The notes beneath the pieces are model-generated. The model worked only from the letters and a program-made list of their open reading frames with translations, searched no databases and was not told where the DNA came from. From Allomyces macrogynus ATCC 38327 (lineage: Eukaryota > Blastocladiomycota > Blastocladiomycetes > Blastocladiales > Blastocladiaceae), in contig GG745328.1 in the NCBI GenBank assembly GCA_000151295.1, positions 1,995,015-2,059,014 of the forward strand: 64,000 nt of DNA, written 5' to 3'. This document shows, one piece after another, positions 12,501 to 24,363 of this stretch (position 1 is its first letter; every line of letters starts with the position of its first letter). A program made the position numbers and the translations under genes.

Positions 12501-13705
12501 TTCGCGACATGTGGGCACGCCGCCGGCAGCATGTGCTCGACGAGTTGCGGCTCGAGGCTTACGCCGACATGCTGCTGCAGGAAATGAACTTGAAAAAGTT
12601 TGAGACACTGCACATCATCAAGGAAGAGCTCAAGTCGCCCTACAAGGAGCAGCGGCCGCCGCTGCACCATCCGGGCCCCGAGGAGTTGCTTGAAAAAGTG
12701 TTGGGTTCGCGGCCGCAGGAGAACGTGCTCGTCAAGGCCACGGTCACGCAAGTGCGCGACAAGGTTGTGCGGCTGCGGCTGCCCAACGGCATGGACGCGA
12801 TTATGTGGCCGCGGTGCGTCTCACAGGACCGCGACTTCCGCGACGCGATCAAGCAAGGGCAGGAGATTGAGGGCGTCGTCATGCAGGTCGATATGGAGCG
12901 TGTGTGCCTGACGCTCTCGATGCTGCCGCAGGACATGCAGATTGCGCGCGAGCCGTCGCAGTACTCGACGAACATTGACCAGTACTTTGACCGCGACCGC
13001 GCACGCAAGGACGACGAGCTGCAGCGCGCGCGCGAACGTGCCGAACAGCTGTTTGCGGCCACGACCAATCCGGCTGCGGCGACGGGGCCCGTCATGATCA
13101 AGCACCCACTGTTCAAGCCGTTCAATGCACAGCAGGCGACCGCGTACCTGGCCAAGCGCAACCCGGGCGAGGCCGTGATTCGGTTCTCGAGCAGGGGCGA
13201 AGGCCGACTCACGATTTCGTGGCACGTCGTGCAGGGCATCGTGCAGCACCTCGAGGTCGTGCAGGACGCCTACTCGAAGCAGTACCGCATTGAGAACGCG
13301 CGGTCGTCGGGTTCGGGCGGCGCGCACGGCTACAACCACCAGCACGTTGCCGACGTTTACTACGACGACCTGGACGAGATTCTGTTCCGGTACGTCGAGG
13401 CGTGTTCCACGCAGGTTGCCAAGGTCACCAAGCACCGCAAGTATGTCGGTGGGCCGCGCGACGATCTCGAGCGCAAGCTCACGCGCGATATCAAGGCCGA
13501 CCCGAATGTGGTCGCGTACGGAATTTGCCCAAACCCAGAGTTCCCGGGCTGGTTCTACCTGCTCTACCTACACCAGCTCGGGCGGCCATCAGAACTCGGG
13601 TTCAAGGTCGTGCCGCGCGGTTTCGTGTTCTTAGGGCGCGAGTACCACGACATTGAGGACGTGATCAATGCCTTCAAGAACTCGTTCCGGCAAATGCGCC
13701 AATGA
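9542..13705 (+). CDS. SPT6: Transcription elongation factor SPT6
   Basis: Two exons with an intron at 10129-10227 (GTTCGT...CCAG) give 1354 aa. The N-terminal ~190 residues are very acidic and lysine-rich (DMEDSEEEPEDID; RKRRKKRKK), as in SPT6. The junction reads ...VVSEQ/ALDDMHAIFGDG. There follow the helix-turn-helix/death-like core, the YqgF-like RNase H fold (ARVLALCLVQQHRSYKVFG, IGLCTNFYAFRLV), the helix-hairpin-helix segment (LQFVAGLGPRKASGL), an S1 domain (VLVKATVTQVRDKVVRLRLPNG) and tandem SH2 domains (VIRFSSRGEGRLTISW near residue 1180; GFKVVPRGFVFLGREY). SPT6 is a histone chaperone travelling with phosphorylated Pol II, and the SH2 pair binds the Rpb1 linker. Length and domain order are normal. 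An AATAAA follows at about 13774. Confidence 0.95.
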
Positions 13706-15240
13706 GCAAGCAGTGCGAGGAGGCGGTGGTGCTGTGATAAGGCGCTCAACGTAAAAGATTGTACTTTTGGTCCAATAAATTTGCTCAGGTCGGCAGACGC
13801 CCGACCGGCCTTGATGGTCATGGCATCCAATCGGGTCACTTGCTGCTCCACCACGCCCTCGTGCTTGTCATCAGTTTGCTGAGTAAAATACTAGCAAGAG
13901 CGAGATCCGCATCGTGAGCACACCGCACCAGCCGCGACTGCCGGGGACGGTAATCGGCCGTGTACCGGTTCCGAGCGGTGCACCGGCCGCGTCGCTGTCA
14001 GTTGGCATAAGCGCGACGACTTCAGCAAGGTTTGTGGCTGGCACTGGCCCAGCGCCAGCGCAAGTTGCAACATAAGGCTCTATCAAGGTTAGCCAGGCTG
14101 AAAGTGATCTTTGAATGGATTACGTTGAAGATGAAGTTCAAACAATGCGACTGCCACAATCTGGCATGAAGTGGTTGTTCGCGTCGTCAACCCCAACAAC
14201 GTTGCACCCGCGATCTGATGCGGACGGTGGGTCGAGATCGAGAGCGTATGGCAGCACCGGGACGTCGGGGCCGCACAAATCAAGGGTATAGTGAACACCG
14301 GAGGTGCAGCGGGCACGGGAATGGGTGGAGAGCAGATACCGAGCAGCGACGAGACACGCGCCAGATCCACCTGACCGGCAGCGGCGTCAGGAAGTGGAAC
14401 GGCGCGGGCGGCACGATGAATCAGGTCGGATGTCAAGACCTTTCCCCAGCAATAGCGTTCCCAGTGCTGTATAGTGTGGCGGTGCCGACGTGCGCGGCCG
14501 CGATCACAAACGTGCGTGGGTCGCCCGCCAATATGAGTGACGCGAGTCCAGACACGGGGACGAAATGAAGCCCGGGCGGGACGAGAGCGGTCCCCATCGT
14601 CGCCGCGGCGATGCCCGCAGCACCACTGAATGCCGGGAAGATGCCAATGTTGGATCCGCCGGTGAAGGCGGGCGCCCGGGAACGGGGCCGACACGACGAG
14701 GTGATGGATGCAAGTTGCAGGGTTGATGAATACTTGGTGCCCGTGAGCATGGCCTAATCCGTGCGCGAGAGCCTGTCCCGCGCGCGGGTTACCGGCGGCT
14801 GCGGGCGGTCCCATCACGAATGGTGGCAGGCTGCTGGGCAGAGGCGCAGGAGCGGTCGACGGCGTGCCGTTGGCCAAGGGCGGAGACACAAAACCGGCGG
14901 CGGGAGCGGGCGCGGCGGCGGGGGCAGGATGAGCTGAGCTGGTGCCAGCAGCTGGACCTAGACGCGAGCGCAGCGGAGGGCGGTTGCTTGGGATGTGTTG
15001 TAGTCTTCGCAGATGGGTTGGTCACGTCAATCAGATCGAAATGACAGGACATGATCGAATGTCTCAGTTTGCGCCTGTTTCTTACCAAGTATTTGCGAAA
15101 ATACTTGATCAAGACACGAATTCCGAAAGAACGTCACCAGATATTAAATACTTCATTCATTCACTTTTTTTGCTCATGCCGTCTCCCAGCACATCTCTTG
15201 GCGACGGAATAACACGTTCATTTTCGTCACTGTGTGCAGA
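13706..15240. other. Intergenic region with fragmentary coding-like sequence
   Basis: On the minus strand between about 14090 and 14960 there is GC-rich, Ala/Pro-rich coding-like sequence split over two frames (for example PLANGTPSTAPAPLPSS in one and FTGGSNIGIFPAFSGAAG in another). I could not join these into a gene or match a family. It may be a decayed gene or an unrecognised multi-exon gene. CpG density falls from about 15.1 kb rightward. Confidence 0.3.
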
Positions 15241-16089
15241 TCTGCATTGTGCAGTGCTGCCAGCTCATTGAATCGGCTGCTCCAACAATGATGGAATGGC
15301 ATTTTCCTTCAGCACATGGCGTCACTAACTTGCTGAAAACGCATGATTGCCATGAATGGCTGCATCACCATCTCGACTTGCTCTCCCTCTTCCCTGTCCC
15401 CCAGTCCTTTGGTCACAACAACAGCTTTGTTGTTGCTGACCTCTTCCATTGCACTTTGCCACTGTTCCTGCTCTCCCCCCTTCCCTCCCCCCCCCCCCCC
15501 CTCCAACAAGATGTTGCCACTTCTCTGCTTCATCCACAGTCCTATCTTTTCTGGTGCTCTCAAGTTTGGTAGGCCTGCCCCCATTTCACTTCACATCACT
15601 TGTGTTCACTGTCCTTAATCATCTCTTCCTTCAGTCATGCTCACTGGTGGGATTGGCAGCATTGGCTTCATGATGGTCCATACCTGGTGATCTCATTGTC
15701 TTCATCTGCTCAGCACTCCCTTGACCCCCAATGCCTTTGTCTCTTGTCTGGTCCAATGGCCATCTGCTGCTCCAGCTTGACCACTCTTCAAGCAAAAGAT
15801 TGAGCGCCTTGAGTTTGTGCTTGAGAAGAAGGACGTGGAGCTTATGTTGAAGAGTGACTACATTCACACGAGTGAGAAGCAACTGGTGGCCAAGGATTTG
15901 CAAATTGTCACACTTGAAGGTGCTGTTGCTTGTGCTGCCATTCTCAAGGTTGCTCATGCTGCCATTCTTGAGGCTACTCATGCTGAAGTGTGCTCTGTCA
16001 AGATGGACTTGTGGTTTGTGTTTTATTTTGGAGATCAAATACTAGCAACCTAATTGACAAGAACCCATTGACAAATGAGCAGTAGTAGT

Positions 16090-16878
16090 TGACCACCCCA
16101 AGAAAGCTTAACAATTCAGGTAGGTCCTTGGGCAGTGGGATTGCACACATGGCTGCAACCTTGGACAGGCCATTGCAACACCATCCTTGGAGACAATGGA
16201 CCCAAGGAACTTGAGTTCATGCTGGCCAAACAAGCATTGTGAGCTTCAGAGAAATTGAGCTTGGAGAACTGAGCGCACATAGCACTGGACCACAGATGGC
16301 ACCACAGCCAACCCAAACAGCAGCTGAGTTAACTTGCAGAGGCCATCAGCCATGACAAATGCCATGTACTTGCACAACTTGGGTGCAAGCAGCAGCTGCC
16401 AATAGCCAGAGAGCATGTCAATCATCATGTAGTAGATGCAGACATGGAACTTGTTGAGCATGTCATTGATGACAGGCAGTGGGTATGCATTGTGCTCAAT
16501 GACACAGTTGACATGCCAGTAGTTGACACAGAAGCAGACTGAGCTGTTGGCTTGGGCACAAAAGTGACTGGGCTGGCCCACTCACTATGCGACTTTGACA
16601 ACAATGCCAGCTGCTTCCATCTTGGTGATCTCAGCTGTAATGACAGCACACATGGTGGGCACATACCAGTATGGCATCAGGTAGATGGGGTTCATGTCAC
16701 TGACCTGCAGCTCAACTGAGATTCCCTTGGCTGCAGGCAGGTTCTCGCCAGTTGTTGGGAACAGCATGGTGTACTCAGCAATCAGATTGACAAGCTTGCT
16801 CTTCTTGATCTTCAAAAAGACAGTGTCAATGAGCAACTGCTCAATCATGTGGCAGTCATGAAACTTGGCGACCAGCAA
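16090..16878 (-). pseudogene. Reverse transcriptase remnant, YxDD box missing
   Basis: Reading successive minus frames gives a pre-RT segment (MEAAGIVVK), then SEWASPVTFVPKP, then CVNYWHVNCVIEHNAYPLPV and MIDMLSGYWQL, all typical Ty3/gypsy RT blocks. Frame changes occur near 16560-16590. After FGLAVVPSVVQ the text jumps to CLFGQHELKFLGSIVSKDGV, so the central part of the palm domain with the YxDD catalytic motif is absent. This is an inactive fragment. Confidence 0.7.
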
Positions 16879-17330
16879 CTCTTCAGCCAGCCAGCATGCA
16901 ACTCAGCAATTGTGGCAACTGGCTTGTCAATTTCCAAAAAGGACAGGGGCCATGAACACTGGTGTATCAGGAGCTTGATGGCATGCATGCCAGCCTTGAG
17001 CACAATCATGTTCTTGTTGAGATCAATCTGCACACAATACACAGAGAGGAAATTGACCCTGAGAATCAAATCGTGCAAGAGCATTGGGCGCACAAACGCA
17101 GGGAACAAGACCATCATGTACTTTATGAGCATCAGGCTAATGCATGTTGTGCTGACAGCTTGTGCACAACTAGAGAGGGCCAACAAGATGCACAAGGCCT
17201 TGGATTTATTGACCTTGAGCCTGAGTGAGTGCACAAATTCCTTGCTCACAATGGTTACAGTGGCGCCCAAGTCAATGAGGAATGTGATAAGGTGGCTGCT
17301 GTGGTAGTGACATGGTTGCCCTTGGTTCAC
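16845..17330 (-). pseudogene. Retroviral-type aspartic protease region of the element
   Basis: The ORF contains FLIDLGATVTIVSKEFVHSL, matching the active-site loop of retropepsins (usually D[ST]GA). Here the residue after the Asp is Leu, which would be expected to impair catalysis. The downstream VLFPAFVRPMLLHDLILRVNFL resembles the following strands of the fold. It lies between Gag and RT in the expected order. Confidence 0.6.
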
Positions 17331-17763
17331 ACACAGTTTCTGGCCTCTGGGACTGTGATCAAAGTGTGATCCACCTCATCCCCTGTGGCTTCCATTTCCA
17401 CTGTTTTCTGCTTTGTGCCTCATGTGATCTTCTTTGGTTTTCTTTGTGCTTTGTCACCTTTTGTCGGTTTTGTGAGCTTTTGTGCTGTTTCTGTTGGTTT
17501 CTTTGTCCACCTGTCTTAGTAAGCAGGTAAGGCAGACTGGGCCATAAGAGCTGGTGCCCATGCCAAGGGAGGCTCATGCCATCAATCAATGTGTGGGCCC
17601 CAACTGGACCAGGGCCCTTGACCTCAGCATCTATGGTGGGGATGACCAGATCTTCACAAGTGGTGTTGGTGATGGGGACTGGTGTGGTGGCAGAGGCCAG
17701 TGCCACAACAATGTCAATGGCCACATTAATTGCAACTGCAGGCTTGCCCTTGCCTTTGCCTTT

Positions 17764-18597
17764 TCAGTTTGAGTGACTGAGGTTGTGCTCATAGTTCAGA
17801 TGCTGCTTGTGGTTGACACCCTTCTCCACATTGGACACCTTGATCCTGTATACATGCATGGGGTGGCTGACATGGACACAGTCATGACAGTTGCCAGAGA
17901 ACTGCTTGTTGTCTGGCTGGTAGGTGGTGACCTCAGCCTTGACCTTGACAACATTGTCCTTGCACAGCATTGGTTCAGGGTCCAGACGTCTTGTGACATG
18001 GCATGCATAGATTTCATGCACAGCAATGACATTGTTGATGGTGTCAAAGTCCATGATGCTGAGCGCCTGTTGGTACTCAGTATCAAGTGTGTTGATAAAG
18101 CACATGACAAGTGTGCAGTCTGACAGTGGCAACAGGACAAGGTTCAACTTGGACTCCCACTTGAGCATGTAGGCGCAAAATGTGTGACTGCATTGCTTGA
18201 CATGGTACAGGTCAGCCTTGGTGAGTTCATTTTCCATATCCTCATTGTTGGCAAACCAGTTCAGTAACTTCTCAATCAACCAGCTCCACTGGTTGAGGGT
18301 GGTGCACTCCAGCACTGGCAACTTGGCCCACTTGGTGCTGAGCAACGTCCACCATGTTGTGATGTCAGACAACATGTGCCAACTGAGCATGTAGATCCAG
18401 GACGCGCACAGCAAGCTGTTGCTGATGGCCAAGTGTTCAAACTTGGTGATGAATGTGTGTGGTGTGCATGTTGTGGCCATGAACTTGCCACTGAGTCCCA
18501 ACAAGTCCTTCATGATTTCAAACACAAGATGCAATGGCACCCCCCCCCCCCCTGATGCAGCCAGCCATGCCAGGTGCCAGAGGAGCCAGCAGCTCAT
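17764..18597 (-). pseudogene. Gag-like protein of Ty3/gypsy element
   Basis: This 277-codon ORF is still open. The middle resembles retrotransposon Gag (WTLLSTKWAKL..., LLNWFANNEDMENEL, LVMCFINTLDTEYQQAL). Near the C terminus CHDCVHVSHPMHVY matches a CCHC zinc knuckle (CxxCxxxxHxxxxC) whose last Cys is replaced by Tyr. A 13-nt poly-C at 18540-18552 falls in the N-terminal part and encodes a Gly run, so the true start is uncertain. It is adjacent to the protease and RT remnants of the same element. Confidence 0.6.
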
Positions 18598-18699
18598 TCA
18601 GTGCACATGGGTGAGTACAGGCTGGCAGTCAGTGAGGCTGGTGTGGGGTGCACTGACCTGCAGTCATCATTGTAAAGGTGGTCATCACCCTCGGCGTAA

Positions 18700-19992
18700 C
18701 CAAGCACAAGCAGGGCAGCACAGTGGCAGTGCATGCAGTGGCGGGTGGCATTGGTGTCTGGTTCAGCAGCATCAATGGCAATGGCAACTACCTGGCGATT
18801 GTGGATGGCGATCCAGTGGGCGCCAGGTCAGGCATAGTTTGCAGGAATTGGTGCTACATTGTGCAGGTTGTGGTTGCAGAGTTCGAGGAAACAGGATGGC
18901 CATTGTGGTTGATGTTTGTTATGGATGGCGGTGGTAGTGGTCAGTGTCAGTTGACGATGACCAACGCAATGTGGTGGTGCTGTCCCTGCCCAAGTGGTAT
19001 GGCGTGGCCCAGGTCTGCAGATTTTGCTGGCTCAACTCTCCCACCAACTCTCCTGCCAACTCTCCTGACTGCACAACACTGGTGCCATTTTTCGTGCAAG
19101 GCACAATATATCAGTGAGTAGTCTATACCTTTCTCGCTGTCCTGGTGCTGTTAGTTCTCATCATTGGGCGGTTTGGTCACTGCCATATGCTGCTGCCCAA
19201 TAGCATGCCACCCAGCATGGACTCCATGCTTCTTGAGCGTTTCCCACTCGTCCTGTGAAGCATCCAAATGAGAGTAGTCATGCATATGAGCGAAGGCTCG
19301 TCGGTTTTCATGAGTGCTGCTCCTGTGAAGTGGCAGCAATGTTTCTTGGAATGACCCAGTGAACAAACTGGATCAGCCATGCAAATGAGCCACCACCAAA
19401 CCATTCCCCCCAGTAAGACCAATCACGGAGCTTGCTATGAAATTGAGAAATCGCGGGCGGGGTCAAAGGAATGTCGATCAATTAAATCGAGGGAAGGTGA
19501 ACGATGATGACCTACCAAACATTTCATTCGCTGAAAGTTGGCAACCCCAGATAGCACTGGGAGCACTCGTCGCGTTGTTGCTGGTCGACAATGTCCGGAT
19601 GGAACGGCGAAGAACAGCTGAACGAGCAAGCTGGTTCATTTGGGCAGCGTGAGTGGTTCGGTGAAGGCAGGATGGATGGAAAGAGGCCAGAAGCACATTG
19701 TGAAGCAAGACCGAAAGGGTGTGAGGCGGAGGAGTCAAGGGACGAACAACCCGCCGTCGCCTGAATCTGAACCCGACCCTGAACCTGCACCCACCTCAAC
19801 CTAGACTTGACCGATCGTTGCGGGTCAGTGGCCATCAGAATTACCAGCACTTAAATACCTTTCTCATTCGCTGCCTTCGAAACCGAACAATGCCCACTCC
19901 AACGGCGATCCACTCTCCATCAGGGCTCAACAACCACATGCCTCGGCCCCCTGCCTGCGTCCACTCATCTTATCATCCCTCCCTTCTGCGCG
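18700..19992. other. Intergenic region without a recognised gene
   Basis: CpG frequency rises again here. A plus-strand ORF at 18678-19121 begins with an orderly Gly/Val-rich stretch (STVAVHAVAGGIGVWFSS) but has no match I can name and is probably a gene fragment. The rest, to the stop of the ataxin-2 gene, shows nothing I can support. Confidence 0.3.
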
Positions 19993-22900
19993 TCACTCGG
20001 CTAGCGCCTGCGCGGAGGCTGGCGGCCCCTGGTGAGTCGGCGAGATCCCATGCGCCGGAGCACCTTGCGGCAGCGGCGCCGATGCCGCGACCATGACCCC
20101 TGCGGGCACGGGCATTCCCGGCGCGGCTGCGAGAATCGGCACAATCGGCATCCCAGGCCCTGCGGCCATCGGGTACATGGCCATATGATGCGGCGGGATC
20201 CCCGTGGGCGCTGCGTGCGGCGGAACCCCGGCCGAGTGCGGGGGCGGCGGCTGAGCGGTAGCGCCCTGCGCACCCATCGGCGGGTGCGGGCCTTGCGGGA
20301 TCGGGGCGCCAGGGAACATCGGGCCCGGGAACATAGGCGCGCCAGGGAAGTAGGCGGGCGCGGCGGTGCCGGGGGCCGGTGCGCCGGGTTGCGGCTGCGC
20401 GCTTGACGAGACGGGTGGCGACCCGCGGCGACCGGCCTGTTGCGGGTTGTTCGGGCCGGGAACTGGGGGAGGCGCGTTGGGAGCAGCGGCCGGGTTGTAG
20501 TGTCCCGGCGGAGGAGGGACGGGCATGCCCGGCATCGGCATGCCAAACGGCGCGGGCATCATGGCGCCGGGCGGCGCGCCAGGGTAGTGCATGGGGATCG
20601 GCATGGGAATAAACTGCGCACCCGGTGGGAGCTGCGCCGGGTAGCCCTGCGGCGTCGTGGGAATGAAGTACATGGGCTGCATCGCTGGGAAAACTGGCAT
20701 TTCGATGCCCTGCGCGATGTTGCGGAAGCTGCGGTTGGGCTGATCGACGGGCCAGGTCGTGTCTGTGGGTTGGGATAGTTGCTCATCAGTTGGGCTCAAA
20801 AGTGGAGCGGAACAGATCACAGAAAGGAAGGTAGCAAACGTACCGTTCATGTTGGCCAACACCGAGGGAGCAATAAACATGGCCTTGACCGACATCGGGT
20901 CCACTTTGAGCTCTTTGCCCGCAAAGAACCCGGTCTGCACCTTGCGCGTGTCCGGCACCGCAGGCGTTGGACTCGGGGTCGTGCCCGTCGCAGACGAAGC
21001 AGGGTGGATCTAAGCAACCACAAACGTCAGAACGAGCTCATACAAAAGCGTGCGCGGTTGAAAAAGGCAGCGTACCGGCACAAACGACTTGGCCGAGAGG
21101 TTGAACGAAAACGGCTTCGCGGTCACGTTCAGCGCCGACTTTTTGTCCTTGGTCTCGTCCTTGCCCGTCGCACTCTTGCCTGGAGACCCGGCGCGCTTCG
21201 CACCCTGTGCGCTCGCCGCGGCACCACGAGCCTTGCGTGCGGCCGCCAGCTTGACCTCATGTTCCTGAATCCGCTTCCGCGCGCGCTCCTTGTCGAGCAA
21301 ATCGGCAATATCCTCGGGCGGTTCCGGTTTCGGCAACTTGAACGCGGCATGGAACTTGCGCAGCTCGTCAAACGTCTTGGCGCGCAATTTCTGCCGCGAC
21401 TCCCAAATCTTTTGCTTTTCCTTGGCCAGGTAGGCGCCCATGCGTCGCTGCAGCGACGCGGCATTCTGCGCCGTCTTGTCCTGGCGCGCGGCGGCTGCAG
21501 CACTCGCGGCGGCTGCCTGCTCGGCCTTGACCTTGTTGTGCATCGCGAGCCGCGCCTGGAACTGCAAGAGCTGGTGGTGCGGGACGGCGGCTGACGACGA
21601 GGAGGACGCGGTCGAGGACGAGGTCGACGACGAGGCGGCGGCGGCGGCGGCAGCAGCGGCAGCGGCCGGGTTGTGGTGCGCGTACTGCAGCGTGCGCATG
21701 GTCGGGACCAAGATCGGCATTTGCGCGACCTGGCGCGCAAACTCCTTGGCCGCAGACATTGCTGCCTTGTCAGCAGACGCGGCTGCGGGCTCGTCGGTGC
21801 GATTGGCCAAGACGGCCTTGTACCGCGTGATTTCGCGCAGGACCGTATCGCGCGAAATCTGCGGCAGGCCCGCGGCGGTGGCAGCAGCGGCAGCCGCACC
21901 CGGTGCGGGGGAACGCTGCGAGAGCGGCGACCGGAAGAGGGTCGACGTGGCCGACGCGGGCACGGCAGAGCCAGTGAGAAGCTTACTGGCCGAGTCGGAC
22001 GGCTGCAGCGACGCAGGACGATCGCCGCCGCGACCAATCTTGGCCGCGGTGGGCACGGGCGAGCCAGCCGAGTCGGTCGACTGGTCGGCGGCGTTGCCAC
22101 CGCCACCGGCACCAAGCACGGGCCGCTCAGCGCTCCCGACAAACGACTTTGGCCGCGGACGGCCGGACGTGTATGCCTCCTTGGCATTACGCGTGTGGGA
22201 CGGGACCGCAGCCGCGGCTGCCGCGGCCGTCTCACGGACAACCGCGCCGTACCGGTCCTCTTCGTCAACATCATTCGCCGCATGACCGCGCTCTTCGAGA
22301 ACGTGGACATTGGCCGACCCAGCGGCCTCGATTTCACGCGCAATCCGCGCGGCCTCGCGCTCGTGCTGCTTGTAGAGGTCGCTCGACCGGTCGAGCGTGG
22401 TCGTGTAGATATCTTCTTGGTAATCGGTTGTGAGCCCAAACTTGGTTTCGTTCACTTCAAACTGGTTCCAGCCGCGCGCGCCGCGCGTCGACGCGTCGAG
22501 GTGCAGCAGGTCCATGTCGGCACCGCCCGCCCCGGACCCGTCGTCTTCGGGCACCCACCGCTCGAGTGCGCGCTCCTTGACGTCGGTCGCGCCGCTGATG
22601 GCCGTATCGGTCTTGAACCCTGCTGCGGGAAAGGGAAGAGAAAGGGGCTCGTCAATCCACGACGCGCGCTGCTCACTATGCCACGAGCAACGGACGGTAC
22701 CCTTGCTCGCGCGCTTGGCGTCGTCGTTGACGGTCGCGACGTGCAGGACCGTGAACATGGCCACGTCCTTGAGCGGGACCACGAGCGTGTCCATGAGACC
22801 GGGCGTGTCCGCGTCGGTGCCGTTCTTCTTCTTCTTCTTGTCGCCCGCATCGATAGAAGCGGCTTTTTCGAGGTGCCGCACGGCCTTGAGGACGAGCATG

Positions 22901-23428
22901 CGCTCAGCTCGGACGACGGCATGCACGACACCTTCAAAGACGTCACCGGCGGCCGTGGTCACGACGGCAATGTGGCCCTGGTCAAAAGGGAGAGATCAAA
23001 CTGGCGTGGTGAGCAGAGATGCCGTGTTGTTGCTCTGTGCGCTCGGGTACGATCACGGCCGTGCACCGGCTCACCGACGAGCACGGCACCAGTGACGGGA
23101 CGTGGCGCCACGCCGGCATCAGGGCTGCCATTACGAATGGGCGCGGCGGCAGGTCCCAGGAGCCGCATGGCGGTGGTACTTCCCATCCGGCAAGCTTGCC
23201 GAGTGCCCAGGCCCACACCTTCCCTGCCAGTGCGCGACCGATCGGCGGGCCAGACTCCATCACCGACGACAGCAGCACAAAGAGTTCGCGACGACTTACC
23301 AGGACGAGGGCAAAGGCATAGTGCAGGCGCGCGTCGGCGGCTTGAGCGGCCTTGTCGGCCGTGGCGGCGGCCAGGTCGGGCGGATTGGTCGCGGCCGCGG
23401 GCCCACTGGCCAGGAGCTGCTGGAGCAT
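19993..23428 (-). CDS. PBP1: Ataxin-2 / Pbp1 homologue
   Basis: Five exons (introns 22978-23299, 22623-22700, 21010-21075, 20763-20843) give 962 aa. The first junction restores the Lsm-like fold: DARLHYAFALVL/GHIAVVTTAAGDVFEG. The next joins ...KRASK/AGFKTDTAISG. The LsmAD domain follows (FEVNETKFGLTTDYQEDIY...LYKQHEREAARIAREIE). Just before the third intron FSFNLSAKSFVP resembles a PAM2 motif, the peptide that binds the MLLE domain of poly(A)-binding protein. The C-terminal ~300 residues are Pro/Gly/Met-rich and probably disordered. Ataxin-2/Pbp1 acts in mRNA stability, polyadenylation and stress granules. The start at 23428 (MLQQLLASG) is the ATG nearest the fold; an in-frame ATG at 23593 is possible. 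The first intron, 322 nt, is the longest I read here. Confidence 0.88.
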
Positions 23429-23884
23429 GGTTGCCGGGTGCGTATGCGCGCAGTCGTGGTCTTGTTGATGCGGACGTTGGCGGGCTGGCTTGCGCTGCCA
23501 GCGGACTCGAGCGGTCGCGGAGCTGGAGCGTTGACGGTGGCCGGGAGGGAGTGCCGAACGCTGCGAGACGTGGGCAATGATCGCCGCGATCACGTGCGGT
23601 TCGCCGCCTCCCCCTTGCCCGTCTTCACGATGCTGTTGTGAGTGATTTGGGTCGTGTCTGGCTCGACGTTGTTGTCGCGCTCACCTCGGCCGAAGATGTG
23701 CTGTGCCTCTGGTTCCTGACTCCTGACGCGCAGCAGGCGCAACGGCAGACCCGCAGGCCGGTAAAGCACACCAAAGAGCAAAGCAACTTATTTGCACCCT
23801 CACCCTACCGCGTGCGCAGCGCCGTTCTGCTGGAGACAAGAAGAAACGCCAGCCCGCCTCGATTCACACGACGACGACGCGCGT
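23429..23884. other. Spacer between ataxin-2 start and eL34 stop
   Basis: This spacer is the ataxin-2 upstream region and the eL34 3' flank. No coding sequence or RNA gene is visible. Confidence 0.4.
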
Positions 23885-24363
23885 TTATTGCTTCTTGGCC
23901 GGCTTGGCCGCCTTCTTGGCCGCCTTCTTCGGCTTGGCCTCAGCAGCCTTGGCCTGCGTCTGTGCGGCCTTCAGCACCTTCTTGACAATCTTCTGCTCCT
24001 CAACGAGGAACGCGCGCAGGATGCGCTCACGCACGCAGTGGCCGCAGCGCGAGCCGCCGTAGGTGCGCGAAACCGTCTTCTGGCGCTTCGAGAGCGTCGC
24101 GTACTTGCGCGGGCGCAGAGCCGGGATCTAAATTTCACAGAAGACAAAATGGCATCAGAGACGGCAAAAAATTGCCCGTTTAAGATTCTGAAAAAATGAC
24201 GTACGCCGGCAAGAGCAACACCGCAGTCACCGCACTTGGGCGATGCCGCCTTCTTCAGGGCGTACTGGTAGACAAGCTTGCCACCGGGCGTCTTGACCAC
24301 GCGAACCTTGTTCGACTTGGTGTTGTACGACAACCGGCGACGGTAGGTGAGGCGCTGGACCAT
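23885..24363 (-). CDS. RPL34: 60S ribosomal protein eL34
   Basis: Two exons (intron 24128-24204, GTACGT...TTTAG) give 133 aa. The sequence begins [19 protein letters not shown], and continues [55 protein letters not shown], ending in a Lys/Ala-rich tail. The two CxxC pairs are the known zinc-binding site of eL34. The length is close to the usual ~120 aa. The TAA stop lies inside an AATAAA, which would give a very short 3' UTR. The call is near certain. Confidence 0.96.

Larger units (their letters stand above)
16060..18597 (-). mobile_element. Degenerate Ty3/gypsy-like LTR retrotransposon (gag-protease-RT remnants)
   Basis: On the minus strand the order is Gag, then aspartic protease, then reverse transcriptase, as in Ty3/gypsy elements. 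No integrase, RNase H or recognisable long terminal repeats were found. The RT part has lost the segment that should carry the YxDD catalytic box and is broken into several frames, so the copy is inactive. It lies inside the CpG-depleted block. Confidence 0.75.
15240..18700. repeat. CpG-depleted block enclosing retroelement remnants
   Basis: In contrast to the CG-rich flanks, this stretch is almost without CG dinucleotides (none between 16276 and 16589, for example) and is rich in TG and CA. The left part (15.3-16.05 kb) has a 15-nt poly-C at 15487-15501 and a plus-strand coiled-coil-like ORF (15817-16053) of unknown origin. The right part is the Ty3/gypsy-like element. The pattern is what deamination of methylated CpG produces, but methylation itself is inferred. 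Confidence 0.75.

Noticed and set aside
21673..23580. 635-codon plus-strand ORF
   Set aside because: It is the shadow of the ataxin-2 gene on the other strand; the composition is not protein-like.
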